A stretch of 64,000 bases of DNA, taken from NCBI RefSeq assembly GCF_013177695.1, contig NZ_WOEY01000138.1, positions 1 through 64,000 on the forward strand. Reading direction: 5' to 3'. The notes under the pieces are model-generated. The model was given only the letters and a program-made list of their open reading frames with translations, made no database searches and was not told where the DNA came from. This document shows positions 17,050-25,782 of this stretch, in pieces; the stretch's first letter is position 1; each line of letters opens with the position of its first letter. The DNA is from Paraburkholderia solitsugae (lineage in GTDB: Bacteria; Pseudomonadota; Gammaproteobacteria; Burkholderiales; Burkholderiaceae). Position numbers and translations under genes: made by a program.

Positions 17050-18294
17050 ATGGACTTTGCATACAGCCCGAAAGTCGAAGCGCTGCGCTCACAGCTGCGT
17101 ACGTTCATGGACACGCATATCGTTCCGCGCATCCGGCAGTGGCACGACGAAGTGAGTGCGGGTCAATATCCGGTTTCCTTTATGGAGACCTTGAAGGAGC
17201 AGGCGCGTGAGGAGGGGCTCTGGAACCTGTTTCTGCCGCATCTGCGCGATGACGAGCCCGGTACCCGCCTCACCAATCTCGAGTACGCGCCGCTCGCTGA
17301 AATCATGGGGCGGGTGTCGTGGGCTTCCGAGGTGTTCAACTGCAATGCGCCGGACACGGGCAATATGGAGTTGCTCCATATGTTTGCCACGCCGGCCCAG
17401 CGCGAGCAGTGGCTCAAGCCCCTTCTCGACGGCAAGATTCGCTCCGCGTTTGCGATGACGGAGCCGGCTGTGGCCTCCTCGGACGCGACCAATATCACGA
17501 CGTCGATTCGTCGTGACGGTGATGACTATGTCATCGACGGCCGCAAGTGGTTCATCACGAACGCCGCCCACCCGAATTGCGAGATCTTCATCGTGATGGG
17601 CAAAACGGATCCGGACGCGCCGAGTCACAGTCAGCAGAGCATGATTCTCGTGCCTCGCGATACACCCGGCGTCAAAGTGATCCGCAATATCTCGGTGGTC
17701 AATCATGTGGCGCCGGAAGGGCACTGCGAAATCGAGTTCAAAGGCGTGCGCGTACCCCGGTCGAATCTCCTCGGCGAAGAGGGTAGCGGCTTTGCGCTCG
17801 CGCAGGCGCGTCTCGGACCGGGACGGATTCACCACTGCATGCGTTCGATCGGCGCCGCGGAATTGGCGCTCGAGTTGATGGTGGAGCGGGCCCAGGCGCG
17901 CACGGCATTCGGAAAGCCGCTGTTTAAGCATGGGACGGTCGCCGAATGGATCGCGAAGTCACGAATCGAAATCGATCAGGCGAGGCTCTTTGTTCTCAAA
18001 GCCGCGTGGATGATCGACAACGTGGGGGCGAAGGCGGCGCGCAAGGAGATCTCGATGATCAAGGCGCTCGTGCCGGGTGTTCACACCGCCGTTTGCGATC
18101 GGGCGATGCAGGTGTTTGGCGCGATGGGTCTGAGCCCCGACACGCCATTGGCCGATAGCTGGACGTGGGGCCGTGCGTTGCGCTTCGCGGATGGCCCGGA
18201 CGAGGTTCACCTGCAGAGCATTGCACGCATGGAACTCAAGGCGCAGCCCTATGAGCCGGGGAAGGAGAATCCCTACCTGACGGCGTCGGTGTAA
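17050..18294 (+). CDS. Acyl-CoA dehydrogenase family protein (ACAD10/11 C-domain-like)
   Basis: A 414-aa flavoprotein with the three-part ACAD fold: N-terminal helices (1-130), the beta domain with FAMTEPAVASSDATNITTSI and DGRKWFITNA (130-245), and the C-terminal helices with GPGRIHHCMRSIGAAELALE and QVFGAMGLSPDTPLA. The sequence pattern is that of the ACAD11-like group that occurs with APH-type kinases, as in this cluster. Members catalyse alpha,beta-dehydrogenation or, in the 4-hydroxyacid pathway, phosphate elimination. ATG 17050 follows GGAAG. It is the last gene of the run; repeats and a convergent tetR follow. Confidence 0.87.
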   Translation: MDFAYSPKVEALRSQLRTFMDTHIVPRIRQWHDEVSAGQYPVSFMETLKEQAREEGLWNLFLPHLRDDEPGTRLTNLEYAPLAEIMGRVSWASEVFNCNAPDTGNMELLHMFATPAQREQWLKPLLDGKIRSAFAMTEPAVASSDATNITTSIRRDGDDYVIDGRKWFITNAAHPNCEIFIVMGKTDPDAPSHSQQSMILVPRDTPGVKVIRNISVVNHVAPEGHCEIEFKGVRVPRSNLLGEEGSGFALAQARLGPGRIHHCMRSIGAAELALELMVERAQARTAFGKPLFKHGTVAEWIAKSRIEIDQARLFVLKAAWMIDNVGAKAARKEISMIKALVPGVHTAVCDRAMQVFGAMGLSPDTPLADSWTWGRALRFADGPDEVHLQSIARMELKAQPYEPGKENPYLTASV

Positions 18295-18318
18295 CGTATA
18301 GCGGCAGTTTCAAAGCTT

Positions 18319-18410
18319 TGCATGGGACCCGAGCGCGCTGCGTGGGACCGGAGTAAGTGCTAATGCGCCAACTCCGGTCGACAGCTAAAGCGTGAACTCG
18401 GGTCGACAGC
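18319..18410. repeat. REP-like nested inverted repeats, copy 2
   Basis: Four related units: TGCATGGGACCCGAG (18319-18333), TGCGTGGGACCGGAGT (18339-18354), then in inverse AACTCCGGTCGACAGC (18370-18385) and AACTCGGGTCGACAGC (18395-18410). The inner pair (GACCGGAGT/ACTCCGGTC) and outer pair (GACCCGAG/CTCGGGTC) each match perfectly, so the whole can fold as a nested hairpin. The inner unit is homologous to the copy at 1945-1991. It lies between the convergent ACAD and tetR genes. REP element, or the multi-repeat end of a lost IS21-like element, are both possible. Confidence 0.75.
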
Positions 18411-18462
18411 GTGACCTTGCGAAGGGAGCCTTGGGTTTCCAGTGCGTTGTCGTGACCACTGA

Positions 18463-19152
18463 CTAACGCTGGCCGTCAGATCCCCCCAGCAAGGACCGCG
18501 TCTCTTCCGATGGCTCCGCAGTGAGTACGCTTTCAAAGCTGTCCATCAAGCTGGACACCGCGTATCGTGGGGACCAGAGCGCGCCCGAATCGCCACTGTC
18601 CCGACTCGCTTCCCACGCTGCCAGCGAGGCATTGCCGTAGATGCTGATGAGCGACAGCCGGTGATCGACGATTGCCGGTGGAATATCGGCAAGCAGATTC
18701 CGAAGCAGGTCGTTGCAACGCTGATAGCCCAGATTCCACTTGTTTTCCAGCGCCTCCCGCAAGAACGCGCGATTGTTCAACTGCAAGTTGGCGATCATGC
18801 GGATGTACGTCGCTTGACCCGTACGATCCGCTAGCTCAAGCATCGGAAAGAGCAGCGCGCCTAATACCGCCCGCACGTTTATCCCCGCCTCTACATCCAG
18901 TCTGTCGAGCCGCGCCTGACGATCTTCGTCGATCAGGCGCGCGCCGTCGACGACCAGCTCACGGGCCAGTTCCAGTTTGTTCCCGAAGTAGTAGCGCAGC
19001 GAGGCGCTGTTGCGCTGCCCTGCGGCGGAGATGATGTCCTGCACGGACACGCCGTCCAATCCGCGTAGCGCGAACAGGCGCTGAGCTTCTTCTTTTAAGC
19101 GAATTCGTGTCTCCGCCCCATCCGAGCGAAGGGTTTTCCCTGGCATCATCAT
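18463..19152 (-). CDS. TetR/AcrR family transcriptional repressor
   Basis: A 229-aa protein. The N-terminal TetR helix-turn-helix spans about residues 12-60 (LKEEAQRLFALRGLDGVSVQ, DIISAAGQRNSASLRYYFGN), and the rest is the helical ligand-binding domain. Three consecutive in-frame start codons make the exact start uncertain by 1-2 residues. The gene is divergent from the monooxygenase-esterase gene, and the 63-bp gap carries a 20-bp palindrome. It therefore most likely represses both itself and the oxidative gene until the substrate or a product binds. Confidence 0.88.
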   Translation of the reverse strand: MMMPGKTLRSDGAETRIRLKEEAQRLFALRGLDGVSVQDIISAAGQRNSASLRYYFGNKLELARELVVDGARLIDEDRQARLDRLDVEAGINVRAVLGALLFPMLELADRTGQATYIRMIANLQLNNRAFLREALENKWNLGYQRCNDLLRNLLADIPPAIVDHRLSLISIYGNASLAAWEASRDSGDSGALWSPRYAVSSLMDSFESVLTAEPSEETRSLLGGSDGQR

Positions 19153-19168
19153 TACTTTACCGTGTCGA

Positions 19169-19201
19169 GTTAATTAACTACACTGGGTTAATTAACCCAG
19201 T
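19169..19201. promoter_or_regulatory. TetR operator: 20-bp palindrome plus core repeat
   Basis: ACTGGGTTAATTAACCCAGT at 19182-19201 is a perfect 20-bp palindrome, and its core GTTAATTAAC recurs at 19169-19178. It lies between tetR and the monooxygenase gene and ends just before that gene's GGAG site at 19203, so a bound dimer would block initiation. The sequence is AT-rich against a GC-rich background. Confidence 0.75.
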
Positions 19202-19215
19202 TGGAGAAACTTAGC

Positions 19216-21345
19216 ATGAAAGTGATCGTTGTTGGAGGAGGCATTGGTGGGCTCACAACCGCTCTGGCGTTGCTGCGCCACGGTATTGAGCCGATTGTAC
19301 TGGAGCGCGCGCCGCAACTGACCGAGGTCGGCGCGGGCATCCAGATCGCTGCGAACGGCACGATCGTGCTGCGGGAATTGGGGCTCGAGCCGGCGCTGGC
19401 GAGCATTGCGACCGTGCCGGCTGGCTTTGATTACCTCGAGTTGTCGACGGGACGCCGCCTGTACTACGCCCCGCTCGGTGAGGAAGCAGCGGCACGTTAT
19501 GGCGCGTTGCTTTACAACGTCCACCGCGCCGATCTGATCGAGTTGCTCGCGAAGGCCTTGCCGCCCAAGGTGGTCCGGCTGGGTGCGCAATGCGCGTCGG
19601 TGTCGCAGGACGACGAGGGCGCCTACGTCACCCTGCAAGACGGCGAAGTGATTCGTGCCGACGCCGTGATCGGCGCGGATGGCATTCACTCCGCCGTTCG
19701 GACGGCCCTCCGGGGACCCGAGGAGAAACAGTTCGCCAACATCCTGATGTGGCGCGCGCTGATTCCGGCAGACCGGCTTCGTGGGCTGAACCTGCCGGTG
19801 GCGGGGAACAACTGGTTCGGCATTGGCCGCAATATCGTCTCGTACTGGGTTCGCCCGGACCTCTACAGCGTTCTCGCGTCGGTGCCGGCAACCGAAGTGA
19901 GCCGCGAGTCCTGGACGCAAGCAGGCGACGTCGCGCAACTGCGCCGCGCGTTTGAAGGTTCCGAGCCGACCGTCCAGAAAATGCTGGAAGCCGTCGACTC
20001 GACTTTCATCACGGGGATGTACCACCGGGATCCGATTGAACACTGGGCCACCGGACGGATCGCGCTGCTCGGCGACGCCGCGCATGCGATGGTGCCTTAT
20101 CTTGCGCAAGGCGCCTGCCAGTCGATCGAAGATGCGTGGGTCCTTGCCACCTGTCTCAAGAACCATGGCCCGGCCGGCGTTCAGGACGCGCTGCTGGAAT
20201 ACGAACGGCGCCGCCAGCCGCGTACGACGCGGATTCAGGCGGGCGCGCGCTTTGTCGTCGATTGGGCCCATGAGCCCGACGAGGCACGGGTACGCCAGCG
20301 GAACGGACGGCTGAAGGGACTCTCGCGTATCGATCCGCTGGCCGAGGCTTCGTGGTCGTTCGCCTGGGGGCACGACATCCTTAAGGCCGTCAAACTGCCG
20401 CCGGGCGAGGTGGTGGGTTTGAGCGCGGCACGCGAAGGAAAGCGGATGGCACGCCCCGAGAGCCAGCGCGCTTTCGATCTCTGGAAGGGTGTGTTCAAGC
20501 CGGATGACATCGCGCGTGGCGACCGGGGGCAGCGTGCAGCCTACGAACGGTTCCTTTTGGAGCAGTTCCCGGCGCCGGCAAGCACCGAAGTGACAGACGT
20601 CGATCTTGACGGCGTGAGCGCGTTGCGCGTGGTTGCGCCGGGAGCAGGGCAGAAGGCGACCGTACTGCACTTCCATGGCGGCGGCTACGTGCTGGGTTCG
20701 GCGAAGAGCTCGGTTGAATACGCAAGCCGTCTCTCACACGCGCTGAACGGTCCGTGCTACACGGTCGACTACCGCCTCGCGCCCGAGCATCCGTATCCGG
20801 CGGCATTCGATGACGCATTCAGCGCCTATCGCGGCTTGCTTGCTGCGGGCGTCGATCCGTCGACGGTCTTCCTGAGCGGAGAATCGTCCGGCGGCGGCCT
20901 GGCTCTGGCGCTGGCTGCTGCGCTACGTCGCGCCGGCCTGCCGTTGCCAGGCGGCGTCATTGCGATCTGCCCGCTCACCGACCTCACGCTGAGCGGCCCC
21001 TCCGTCAAGGCGAATTCGGGCGACGACCCGGCCGCGAATCGCGAGACGCTTTCCAACCTCGTCGCGTCCTACTTCCAGGGCCACGAGCCGACCGATCCGA
21101 TGGTGTCGCCGCTGTTCGCGGATCTCGCCGACCTTCCGCCGGTGTTCCTTTCGGCCGTGGAGGGCGAGGTACTGGAAAGCGACACGACTCGTTTTGCGGA
21201 GCGGGCAAAGGCAGCCGGCGCGAACGTGCAATTGAAGATGGTGGCCGATTCGGTTCACGTCTTCACGCTCTTCCCGTTCTTGCCGGAAACCGCTGAGACG
21301 CTCGAAGAAATCGGCTGGTGGAGCCGCCAGCTCCTTCAGAAGTAG
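19216..21345 (+). CDS. Fusion of FAD-dependent monooxygenase and HSL-type esterase
   Basis: A 709-aa two-domain protein. Residues 1 to about 385 are a group A flavoprotein monooxygenase like salicylate or 3-hydroxybenzoate hydroxylase: GGGIGG at the N-terminus, a DG motif in IGADGIHSAVR, and GDAAHAM at 286-292. Residues about 430-709 are an alpha/beta hydrolase of the hormone-sensitive lipase family: oxyanion HGGG from His487, nucleophile Ser557 in GESSGG, and a late His in DSVHVF. No stop or frameshift separates them, so the fusion is real in this sequence. The monooxygenase may insert oxygen, and the esterase may cleave a resulting or precursor ester. Substrate unknown. ATG 19216 follows GGAG. 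Confidence 0.85.
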   Translation: MKVIVVGGGIGGLTTALALLRHGIEPIVLERAPQLTEVGAGIQIAANGTIVLRELGLEPALASIATVPAGFDYLELSTGRRLYYAPLGEEAAARYGALLYNVHRADLIELLAKALPPKVVRLGAQCASVSQDDEGAYVTLQDGEVIRADAVIGADGIHSAVRTALRGPEEKQFANILMWRALIPADRLRGLNLPVAGNNWFGIGRNIVSYWVRPDLYSVLASVPATEVSRESWTQAGDVAQLRRAFEGSEPTVQKMLEAVDSTFITGMYHRDPIEHWATGRIALLGDAAHAMVPYLAQGACQSIEDAWVLATCLKNHGPAGVQDALLEYERRRQPRTTRIQAGARFVVDWAHEPDEARVRQRNGRLKGLSRIDPLAEASWSFAWGHDILKAVKLPPGEVVGLSAAREGKRMARPESQRAFDLWKGVFKPDDIARGDRGQRAAYERFLLEQFPAPASTEVTDVDLDGVSALRVVAPGAGQKATVLHFHGGGYVLGSAKSSVEYASRLSHALNGPCYTVDYRLAPEHPYPAAFDDAFSAYRGLLAAGVDPSTVFLSGESSGGGLALALAAALRRAGLPLPGGVIAICPLTDLTLSGPSVKANSGDDPAANRETLSNLVASYFQGHEPTDPMVSPLFADLADLPPVFLSAVEGEVLESDTTRFAERAKAAGANVQLKMVADSVHVFTLFPFLPETAETLEEIGWWSRQLLQK

Positions 21346-21423
21346 CGAGACGCATCCGCCTCGCGCACGTCGCCAGGAACGGACACGACAACCTGCTTAC
21401 GCGTCGCTGCCGTGAGCAGATCC

Positions 21424-21460
21424 TGCTTGCGTCACGGGCGATTTGCCCGTGACGCAAGCA
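21424..21460. other. Strong 16-bp stem-loop
   Basis: TGCTTGCGTCACGGGC and its exact inverse flank a 5-base loop. No T-run follows, so it is not a standard terminator. It lies 79 bases after the fusion gene and 57 bases before the acyl-CoA ligase start, and would sit in the leader of the latter's mRNA. Confidence 0.7.
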
Positions 21461-21517
21461 ATCGGTTTCAAGGCGCTACGCCATCTCACTGCATTTCGTT
21501 TCATGCCCGGAGTAGAT

Positions 21518-23194
21518 ATGACGGCAACATCAACGCGTCGGCTGACCGACGTGTCGCGGCAACTATCCGTGCCGCAGACATCGCTGTACACCAATCTCGA
21601 AGCCTCCTCGATCCGCCATCCGGACAAGGCTGCGATCCTTTACTACGGCAGTACCGTAAGCTACCGGCAATTGCGATCTGAAGTCGATGCAATGGCGGGA
21701 TTTCTGCAGCAGCACTGCGGCATCGCCCGCGGTGACCGCGTCGTCCTGTACATGCAGAACAGTCCGCAGTTCGTCATCGCCTTTTATGCGGTGCTGCGCG
21801 CGGATGCGGTAGTCGTGCCCGTCAATCCGATGAACCGGACATCGGAGCTGCAACACATACTCGAAGATAGCGGGGCTAGGGTCGCGTTCGTCGGTGAAGA
21901 ACTCATGGGGCACGTACGGCCGCTGTTGGGCCGGCACGTGGACTATGTGATCCCTGCACGTTATGCCGACTATCTTCGCGACCAGACCGATCTGCCGCTG
22001 CCCGACGTTCTGACATCGTCCGGGCTGCAGCCCCATGCAGAGTCCATAGACAGTCATGCTGCCCTCATCGGCTGGAACGATGCGCTCTCGCGCGCGTGTA
22101 TTCCGTGCGGCCACGAATCCCGGCCCGAGGATCTGGCGGTCATTCCGTATACGTCCGGCACGACCGGTCGCCCCAAAGGGTGCATCCATACACATCGTAG
22201 CGTCATGCATTCAACGGTCTCGTGCGCTGAATGGCCGAGCCTCGCGAGCGAGAGCGTGATGCTGTGCTCCGTGCCGTTGTTTCACGTCACCGGCATGCAG
22301 AACTGCATGAATATGCCGATCTACATCGGCGCCACGATGGCGATCATGACCCGCTGGGACGCGCAATGTGCCGCGCGCGTGATCGAACGCCACCGCGTAA
22401 GCACATGGATCATGGTTCCCACGATGCTCATCGACCTGCTGAATCTGGCGGACGTCGACAGGTTCGACCTGAGCTCTATTGCGTACCTGAGCGGCGGCGG
22501 TGCCGCGATGCCGCAGGCTGTCGCGCAGCAGATAGAGACGCGTTGGGGCATCCCGTACGTGGAAGGGTATGGCCTCACCGAGACGATGGCGGCGACCCAT
22601 ATCAATCCGCCGAAGCAAAGCAAGCAACAGTGCATGGGGGTGCCGGTTTTCAGCACGGATTCACTCGTCGTCGATCCCGAGACGCTCGACCCTCTCGGCG
22701 AAGGAGAAACAGGCGAAATTCTCGTCAGCGGACCTCAAGTCTTCGACGGGTATTGGAAATCGGCCGAAGCCACGCGAGAAGCATTCGTTCTGATCGACGG
22801 GAAGCGCTACTTGCGCACGGGAGATCTCGGCTATGTAGATCGGGACGGATACTTCTTCATCGTCGACCGGCTCAAGCGCATGATCAACGCCTCCGGCTAC
22901 AAAGTCTGGCCGGCCGAGGTCGAGGCCATGCTGTTCGAACATCCCGCCGTACAGGAAGCGTGTGTCATTGCGACTCACGATCCGCGTCGAGGCGAGTCGG
23001 TCAAGGCGGTCATCGTGCTTCGGAACGGTGAGCGCGCGACGCAAGACGAAATTGTGTCGTGGGCTCGCGAGCGCATGGCGTCCTATAAGGTTCCGCGCGT
23101 CATTCAGTTTGCCGCCAGCTTGCCCCGCACCGCGAGCGGAAAGATCCAGTGGCGGCTACTGCAGGAAGAGGAGGCGCGGAGTCGACACGCTTGA
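21518..23194 (+). CDS. AMP-dependent acyl-CoA synthetase
   Basis: A 558-aa class I adenylate-forming enzyme. The P-loop VIPYTSGTTGRPKGC lies near residues 207-221, the YGLTET motif near 350, the hinge GDLGYVDRDGYFFIVDR near 435, and the C-terminal catalytic Lys in TASGKIQW. It converts a carboxylic acid, ATP and CoA to acyl-CoA. I chose ATG 21518 because GGAG lies 5 bases upstream; an in-frame ATG at 21503 is possible. It follows the monooxygenase-esterase gene on the same strand and would activate an acid released by that enzyme (inference). Chain length preference cannot be read from sequence. Confidence 0.85.
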   Translation: MTATSTRRLTDVSRQLSVPQTSLYTNLEASSIRHPDKAAILYYGSTVSYRQLRSEVDAMAGFLQQHCGIARGDRVVLYMQNSPQFVIAFYAVLRADAVVVPVNPMNRTSELQHILEDSGARVAFVGEELMGHVRPLLGRHVDYVIPARYADYLRDQTDLPLPDVLTSSGLQPHAESIDSHAALIGWNDALSRACIPCGHESRPEDLAVIPYTSGTTGRPKGCIHTHRSVMHSTVSCAEWPSLASESVMLCSVPLFHVTGMQNCMNMPIYIGATMAIMTRWDAQCAARVIERHRVSTWIMVPTMLIDLLNLADVDRFDLSSIAYLSGGGAAMPQAVAQQIETRWGIPYVEGYGLTETMAATHINPPKQSKQQCMGVPVFSTDSLVVDPETLDPLGEGETGEILVSGPQVFDGYWKSAEATREAFVLIDGKRYLRTGDLGYVDRDGYFFIVDRLKRMINASGYKVWPAEVEAMLFEHPAVQEACVIATHDPRRGESVKAVIVLRNGERATQDEIVSWARERMASYKVPRVIQFAASLPRTASGKIQWRLLQEEEARSRHA

Positions 23195-23580
23195 TCCGAA
23201 GCTCACCGGCTGGATTGATCCGTTGCCCGCGCGATGTGTTTTCACGACACCGCCAGGGTTATCCCGCACGCCTCGTCAACGCGGCGGAATAAGGCGCGGC
23301 GCAGTGGCCGACGCGTTCATGGCGCGCAAAGTAAGTTTTCTGGCAGTTGTGGTCAACGTTTCCGGGCACCGTGTGGTTGTGGACACAACGCCTTGATCGG
23401 AGTGGGTGCCGTCAGAGGGTGAGGTTCTCGTCGAGCCGGCAGGCGGATCAAGTCATGTCGGCCCATCGAGTCACGCAACAAGAAGAACTCAAGCGCGTGT
23501 ACTCAGCCGGCAATGAATGAGCCGTAAATAGGGTTCATATAGTTCGTAGTGCGACATAATCATAAAATTGGAGTCTTTGT
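23195..23580. other. Intergenic region before the porin
   Basis: No convincing gene is visible in these 386 bases. The last 40 bases are AT-rich, with TATAGT- and CATAAT-like elements that could be the porin promoter, and GGAG lies 9 bases before the porin ATG. Confidence 0.5.
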
Positions 23581-24732
23581 ATGACGAAGGTAAGGAGATT
23601 GGCTGGAAAAGAGCGGCATCGACACAAGGCCGGCCTGTTGGCGGCCATCATGTCTACTGCGACGCTGTACTCCGTCTCGGCGGCCGCGCAGTCGTCGGTC
23701 ACGCTTTTCGGCGTCGTCGATCAAGGAATTCGCTACACGACTCATGCGGATCCGCAAGGCGATTCTCGTGTGCAGCTCGCCAACGGCGCAAACGAGAGTC
23801 TTTGGGGATTCAAGGGAGCGGAAGACATTGGTGGCGGAACGAAGGTCGTATTCCAGCTGGAGAATCGCTTTTTCCCGAACACCGGGGCGACCGACCCTGC
23901 CTATCCGTTCTTCAATACGGCTTTTGTTGGCCTGCAGTCGAGCAGTTACGGAAAGCTGACCATGGGCCGTCAGATCAACCCGCTTACCGACGCTGTTGTG
24001 GGCGCCTTCGTGACCAATGCATGGCTGCCGACCTTCTACCAGTTTCGGCCAGAAGTCATGATGGCTCAGGGCGTGTGGACCAGCAACATGGTCAAGTACG
24101 CGGCGCGATGGCAATCCCTCACGGCTGAGGTGTCGTATGCGTTTGGTGGCAATGCAGGCGCATTTGGTTCGGGAAGTCAGATTGGGGCATCGATTCTCTA
24201 TTTGCCTGGCGCACCCTTGCGTCTGGCTGCCGCATACCTGGACTCGCGCGACGCCGTGAACGGTTCCGCGCACTTCAAATCCTGGACTGCTGGCGGGTCG
24301 TACTCGCTCGGCGATACGACAGTCAATGCCGGCTGGGCCGTGAACAGGCAGGATGCCGGGTTTGTCGGCAATTTCCCTAACGGTCCATTCACCCCGCCGG
24401 AGTTGTCCGCGCTGAAATTCAATACATTCAGTTCCCGGCAAATGTTTTTTGGCGGGGTGACGCAACTGATAGGGAATGCGACTCACCTTTCTGCGAATGT
24501 ATGGCGCACGATTCAGACCGGGAAGACGCAAACGGCCGACGGCAACGCGACGCAATTCCAACTGCTCGCGGACTATAACTGGTCCAAACGCACGGATACC
24601 TATCTGGAAGCCGACTACTCGCTGTACCGCGGCGGAATGGTGGGCGCCCAGTTCCAGGGGATCAACGCCCTGAGTTCGGCATACGGCACGAACCAGCTAG
24701 GCATCATGGCCGGTATACGGCATACGTTCTAG
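23581..24732 (+). CDS. Outer membrane porin, Burkholderia OmpC-like
   Basis: A 383-aa general porin. A long positively charged N-terminus leads to a signal peptide that probably ends at SVSAAAQ near residue 37. The mature part starts SSVTLFGVVDQGIRY, the hallmark of beta-proteobacterial trimeric porins, and continues with WGFKGAEDIGGGTKVVFQLE and FVGLQSSSYGKLTMGRQ. It ends in GIRHTF with the terminal Phe needed for barrel assembly. Porins admit small hydrophilic solutes. It lies between two catabolic blocks; a role in uptake of their substrate is possible. Confidence 0.92.
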   Translation: MTKVRRLAGKERHRHKAGLLAAIMSTATLYSVSAAAQSSVTLFGVVDQGIRYTTHADPQGDSRVQLANGANESLWGFKGAEDIGGGTKVVFQLENRFFPNTGATDPAYPFFNTAFVGLQSSSYGKLTMGRQINPLTDAVVGAFVTNAWLPTFYQFRPEVMMAQGVWTSNMVKYAARWQSLTAEVSYAFGGNAGAFGSGSQIGASILYLPGAPLRLAAAYLDSRDAVNGSAHFKSWTAGGSYSLGDTTVNAGWAVNRQDAGFVGNFPNGPFTPPELSALKFNTFSSRQMFFGGVTQLIGNATHLSANVWRTIQTGKTQTADGNATQFQLLADYNWSKRTDTYLEADYSLYRGGMVGAQFQGINALSSAYGTNQLGIMAGIRHTF

Positions 24733-24780
24733 TCTGCCTGCGGGATGACGAACGGCTCGAGCGCGTGCCGGCGGGAGCGA

Positions 24781-25473
24781 TCACGGATAGTCCTGAAAGG
24801 ACGAGAGGATGTCCTTCGAACATATTTCGATTCGACCATACCGGAGAGCGATCGCTCCTTTTTCGGCCATTGCCTTCAGCTCCAGCGACAGCGTCTGGCG
24901 CGTGATGCCCAGCATCATGGCCAGTGTGTCCTGGGAGATGCTGACGTCCTGGCGACTCTGCGGCCACGCTGTCACGTCGCCCGACGCGAGCAGCAGCAGG
25001 CGCCGGGCAATGCGCGCGCGCGTCGAGTGGAGGGTGGCATCTTCGATCAGGCGATAGAGCCAATTCATGTGGATGGACTGCAACTCGGCGATAGCCCGGA
25101 GGAACGCTTGACTCTGCATCAGTCCGTCAAAGGCGGGTGTTCTGACCACGAAGACGCTCGATCGCTCGATGGCTACGACATCGCGCGGCCGTGGCTGACC
25201 ACCGGTCATGGAGGTCTGTCCAAACCAGTTGCCGGCTTCGATGACGGCCAGGATCGCCTCCTTGCCGTCTTCGCGAAGCGTGCAGGCTTTTAGTCTGCCG
25301 CTCTTAAGACCATAGAAGCCGATCGGCGTATCGCCGCGGCGGAACAGATATTCGCCGGGGTGCATCGTCACCAATTCGCTTCGCTGGATAAGTGCCTCCT
25401 GCTCGAGCGCAGGCAAGGAGCAGAACCACTGGTTTGTCCGCATTTCTTCGGACGTGTCGGTCATGAATGCCAT
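24781..25473 (-). CDS. Crp/Fnr family transcriptional regulator
   Basis: About 230 aa. The N-terminal half is a cyclic-nucleotide-binding-like beta-roll (HPGEYLFRRGDTPIGFYGLKSGRL, GNWFGQTSM). The C-terminal half is the winged helix with VSISQDTLAMMLGITRQTLS. No FNR cluster cysteines are seen, so it is not an iron-sulfur oxygen sensor. The start is uncertain: ATG at 25473 and 25464 are both possible, and the frame is open to a TTG at 25524; none has a good ribosome-binding site. It is divergent from the PHA operon beginning at 25783 and is a candidate regulator of it. It converges with the porin gene. Confidence 0.83.
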   Translation of the reverse strand: MAFMTDTSEEMRTNQWFCSLPALEQEALIQRSELVTMHPGEYLFRRGDTPIGFYGLKSGRLKACTLREDGKEAILAVIEAGNWFGQTSMTGGQPRPRDVVAIERSSVFVVRTPAFDGLMQSQAFLRAIAELQSIHMNWLYRLIEDATLHSTRARIARRLLLLASGDVTAWPQSRQDVSISQDTLAMMLGITRQTLSLELKAMAEKGAIALRYGRIEICSKDILSSFQDYP

Positions 25474-25782
25474 TTTGAAGCTGTCAATGTACACATCTGC
25501 TGAAAACGCGACGGATGATCGCAAGTTTGTGCGGCTTCCGTCGCGTCCATATCAGACCGCGTGGCCGGAGGGCTCCACCCCATTATCGGGCTCGGGTCTC
25601 TGATCGAGACGCTCAGTTCAGACTGTATCCCCCGACTGTATCCACAGCATTCCCCCATTCGGGGGGTACTTCCCGAGTCCAGACACTCGGATCATTGTCC
25701 CAACGCGATGCCACAGCTGGCCGAGAAAGATAAATAGATCAGCATCCGCTTTAAATCCATTTTGGAACTGAAGGAGATACAG
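25474..25782. other. Divergent regulatory region before the PHA operon
   Basis: About 300 bases between the Crp/Fnr-type gene and the acyl-CoA ligase gene. It holds a CCCCATTCGGGG hairpin near 25655 and an AT-rich stretch just before the ligase (25725-25765). No classical TGTGA-N6-TCACA or TTGAT-N4-ATCAA site was found by eye. No gene is visible. Confidence 0.45.
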
